A stretch of DNA of 5,550 nucleotides from Pseudomonadota bacterium (lineage in GTDB: Bacteria > Pseudomonadota > Gammaproteobacteria > Xanthomonadales > Xanthomonadaceae), in the NCBI GenBank assembly GCA_023425225.1, contig JAFADB010000312.1, forward strand, positions 1 through 5,550, read 5' to 3'. The notes beneath the pieces are model-generated. The model saw only the letters and a program-made list of their open reading frames with translations. It was not told the DNA's origin and ran no database searches. Shown here piece by piece: positions 5,166 to 5,550 of this stretch (the first letter of the stretch is position 1; every line of letters starts with the position of its first letter). The position numbers were made by a program, and so were the translations under genes.

Positions 5166-5550
5166 TTGAAGATCGCCATGCTGCTCCTCGCCGACGGCCA
5201 GCGCTGCGCGGCGGTGGTGGACGACCGCGAGCAGCGCTGCTGGCCGGTCGCGGAGCTGCTGCCCGGCTTCGACGGCGACGTCCTCGCGCTGATCCGCGAC
5301 TGGGAGCGGCTCGCCCCCCGGCTTGCCATCGCCGGCCGCGGGCGGCCGCTGGACGAGGCGCGCTGCCTGGCACCACTGCGGCCGCCGCGCAACCTGTTCT
5401 GCGTCGGCAAGAACTACCGCGCCCATGCCGCCGAGTTCGCCCGCTCCGGTTTCGACCGCACCGCCGCTGCCGGCGAGGACGCACCCGAGGCACCGGTGAT
5501 CTTCACCAAGACGCCGCAGACGGTGATCGGCGACGGCGAACCGATCCCGC
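5166..5550 (+). CDS. Fumarylacetoacetate hydrolase-family protein, 5' part only
   Basis: The first 128 codons of a gene that continues past the window end. Residues 1-70 form a small N-terminal domain (KIAMLLLADGQRCAAVVDD), as in many bacterial family members. The FAH catalytic domain begins at about residue 74 with NLFCVGKNYRAHAAEF (76-91), containing the HxxE pair His87/Glu90, followed by APVIFTKTPQTVIGDGEPI (109-127). The acidic metal ligands expected further on lie outside the window. Relatives hydrolyse or decarboxylate beta-diketo or 2-keto acids in aromatic and sugar degradation; the exact substrate cannot be told from this part. TTG is preferred as the start because of the GGAGG 7 bases upstream; starting at ATG 5178 would remove KIA from the first beta-strand. 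About 455 bases with repeats separate it from the acid phosphatase, so it is probably its own transcription unit. Confidence 0.85.
   Translation, partial: MKIAMLLLADGQRCAAVVDDREQRCWPVAELLPGFDGDVLALIRDWERLAPRLAIAGRGRPLDEARCLAPLRPPRNLFCVGKNYRAHAAEFARSGFDRTAAAGEDAPEAPVIFTKTPQTVIGDGEPIP

Noticed and set aside
4805..5410. Minus-strand open frame of about 200 codons across the intergenic repeats and the start of the hydrolase
   Set aside because: Its middle reads through the REP unit (VIPAKAGIQ) and its first part is antisense to the well-supported hydrolase; composition is Arg/Ala/Ser-rich with no domain.

Overview
The window is GC-rich DNA from a gammaproteobacterium, most likely of the family Xanthomonadaceae (Xanthomonas, Stenotrophomonas or a close relative). 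That placement is inferred from base composition, from the style of the TonB-dependent receptor, and from an intergenic palindrome that reads VIPAKAGIQ when translated, a hallmark of the REP-type repeats of this group. No genus can be fixed from the sequence alone.

Layout. Positions 1-91 hold no supportable gene. A periplasmic glycerophosphodiester phosphodiesterase (GlpQ type) lies on the minus strand at 92-1183. A 229-base gap follows, in which two perfect inverted-repeat pairs interleave directly behind the stop codon of the next gene. A TonB-dependent outer-membrane receptor (757 aa, minus strand) fills 1413-3686. A 160-base divergent control region (3687-3846) separates it from a plus-strand class A acid phosphatase lipoprotein (3847-4710). 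Positions 4711-5165 are non-coding and repeat-rich: a terminator-like hairpin, then a REP doublet nested between the arms of an 18-bp inverted repeat. From 5166 to the window end is the first part of a fumarylacetoacetate hydrolase-family enzyme, which appears to start at TTG.

How the genes may work together. GlpQ releases glycerol-3-phosphate from phospholipid head-group diesters, and the class A phosphatase releases inorganic phosphate from monoesters. Both are exported, and both sit beside an outer-membrane active-transport receptor. This suggests an organophosphate scavenging locus in which the receptor brings in a phosphorylated substrate. A PHO-box-like site with correct spacing to a possible -10 lies in front of the phosphatase. 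The link is an inference from neighbourhood and a weak motif, and the receptor's substrate cannot be read from its sequence. The hydrolase at the right edge looks unrelated.

Most unusual structure: (i) the interleaved inverted repeats behind the receptor stop codon; (ii) the REP doublet, one half of which has its 4-base loop replaced by a 33-base segment that forms its own hairpin; (iii) the outer 18-bp inverted repeat enclosing that doublet. I found no phage, CRISPR, transposase, defence or biosynthetic system here.
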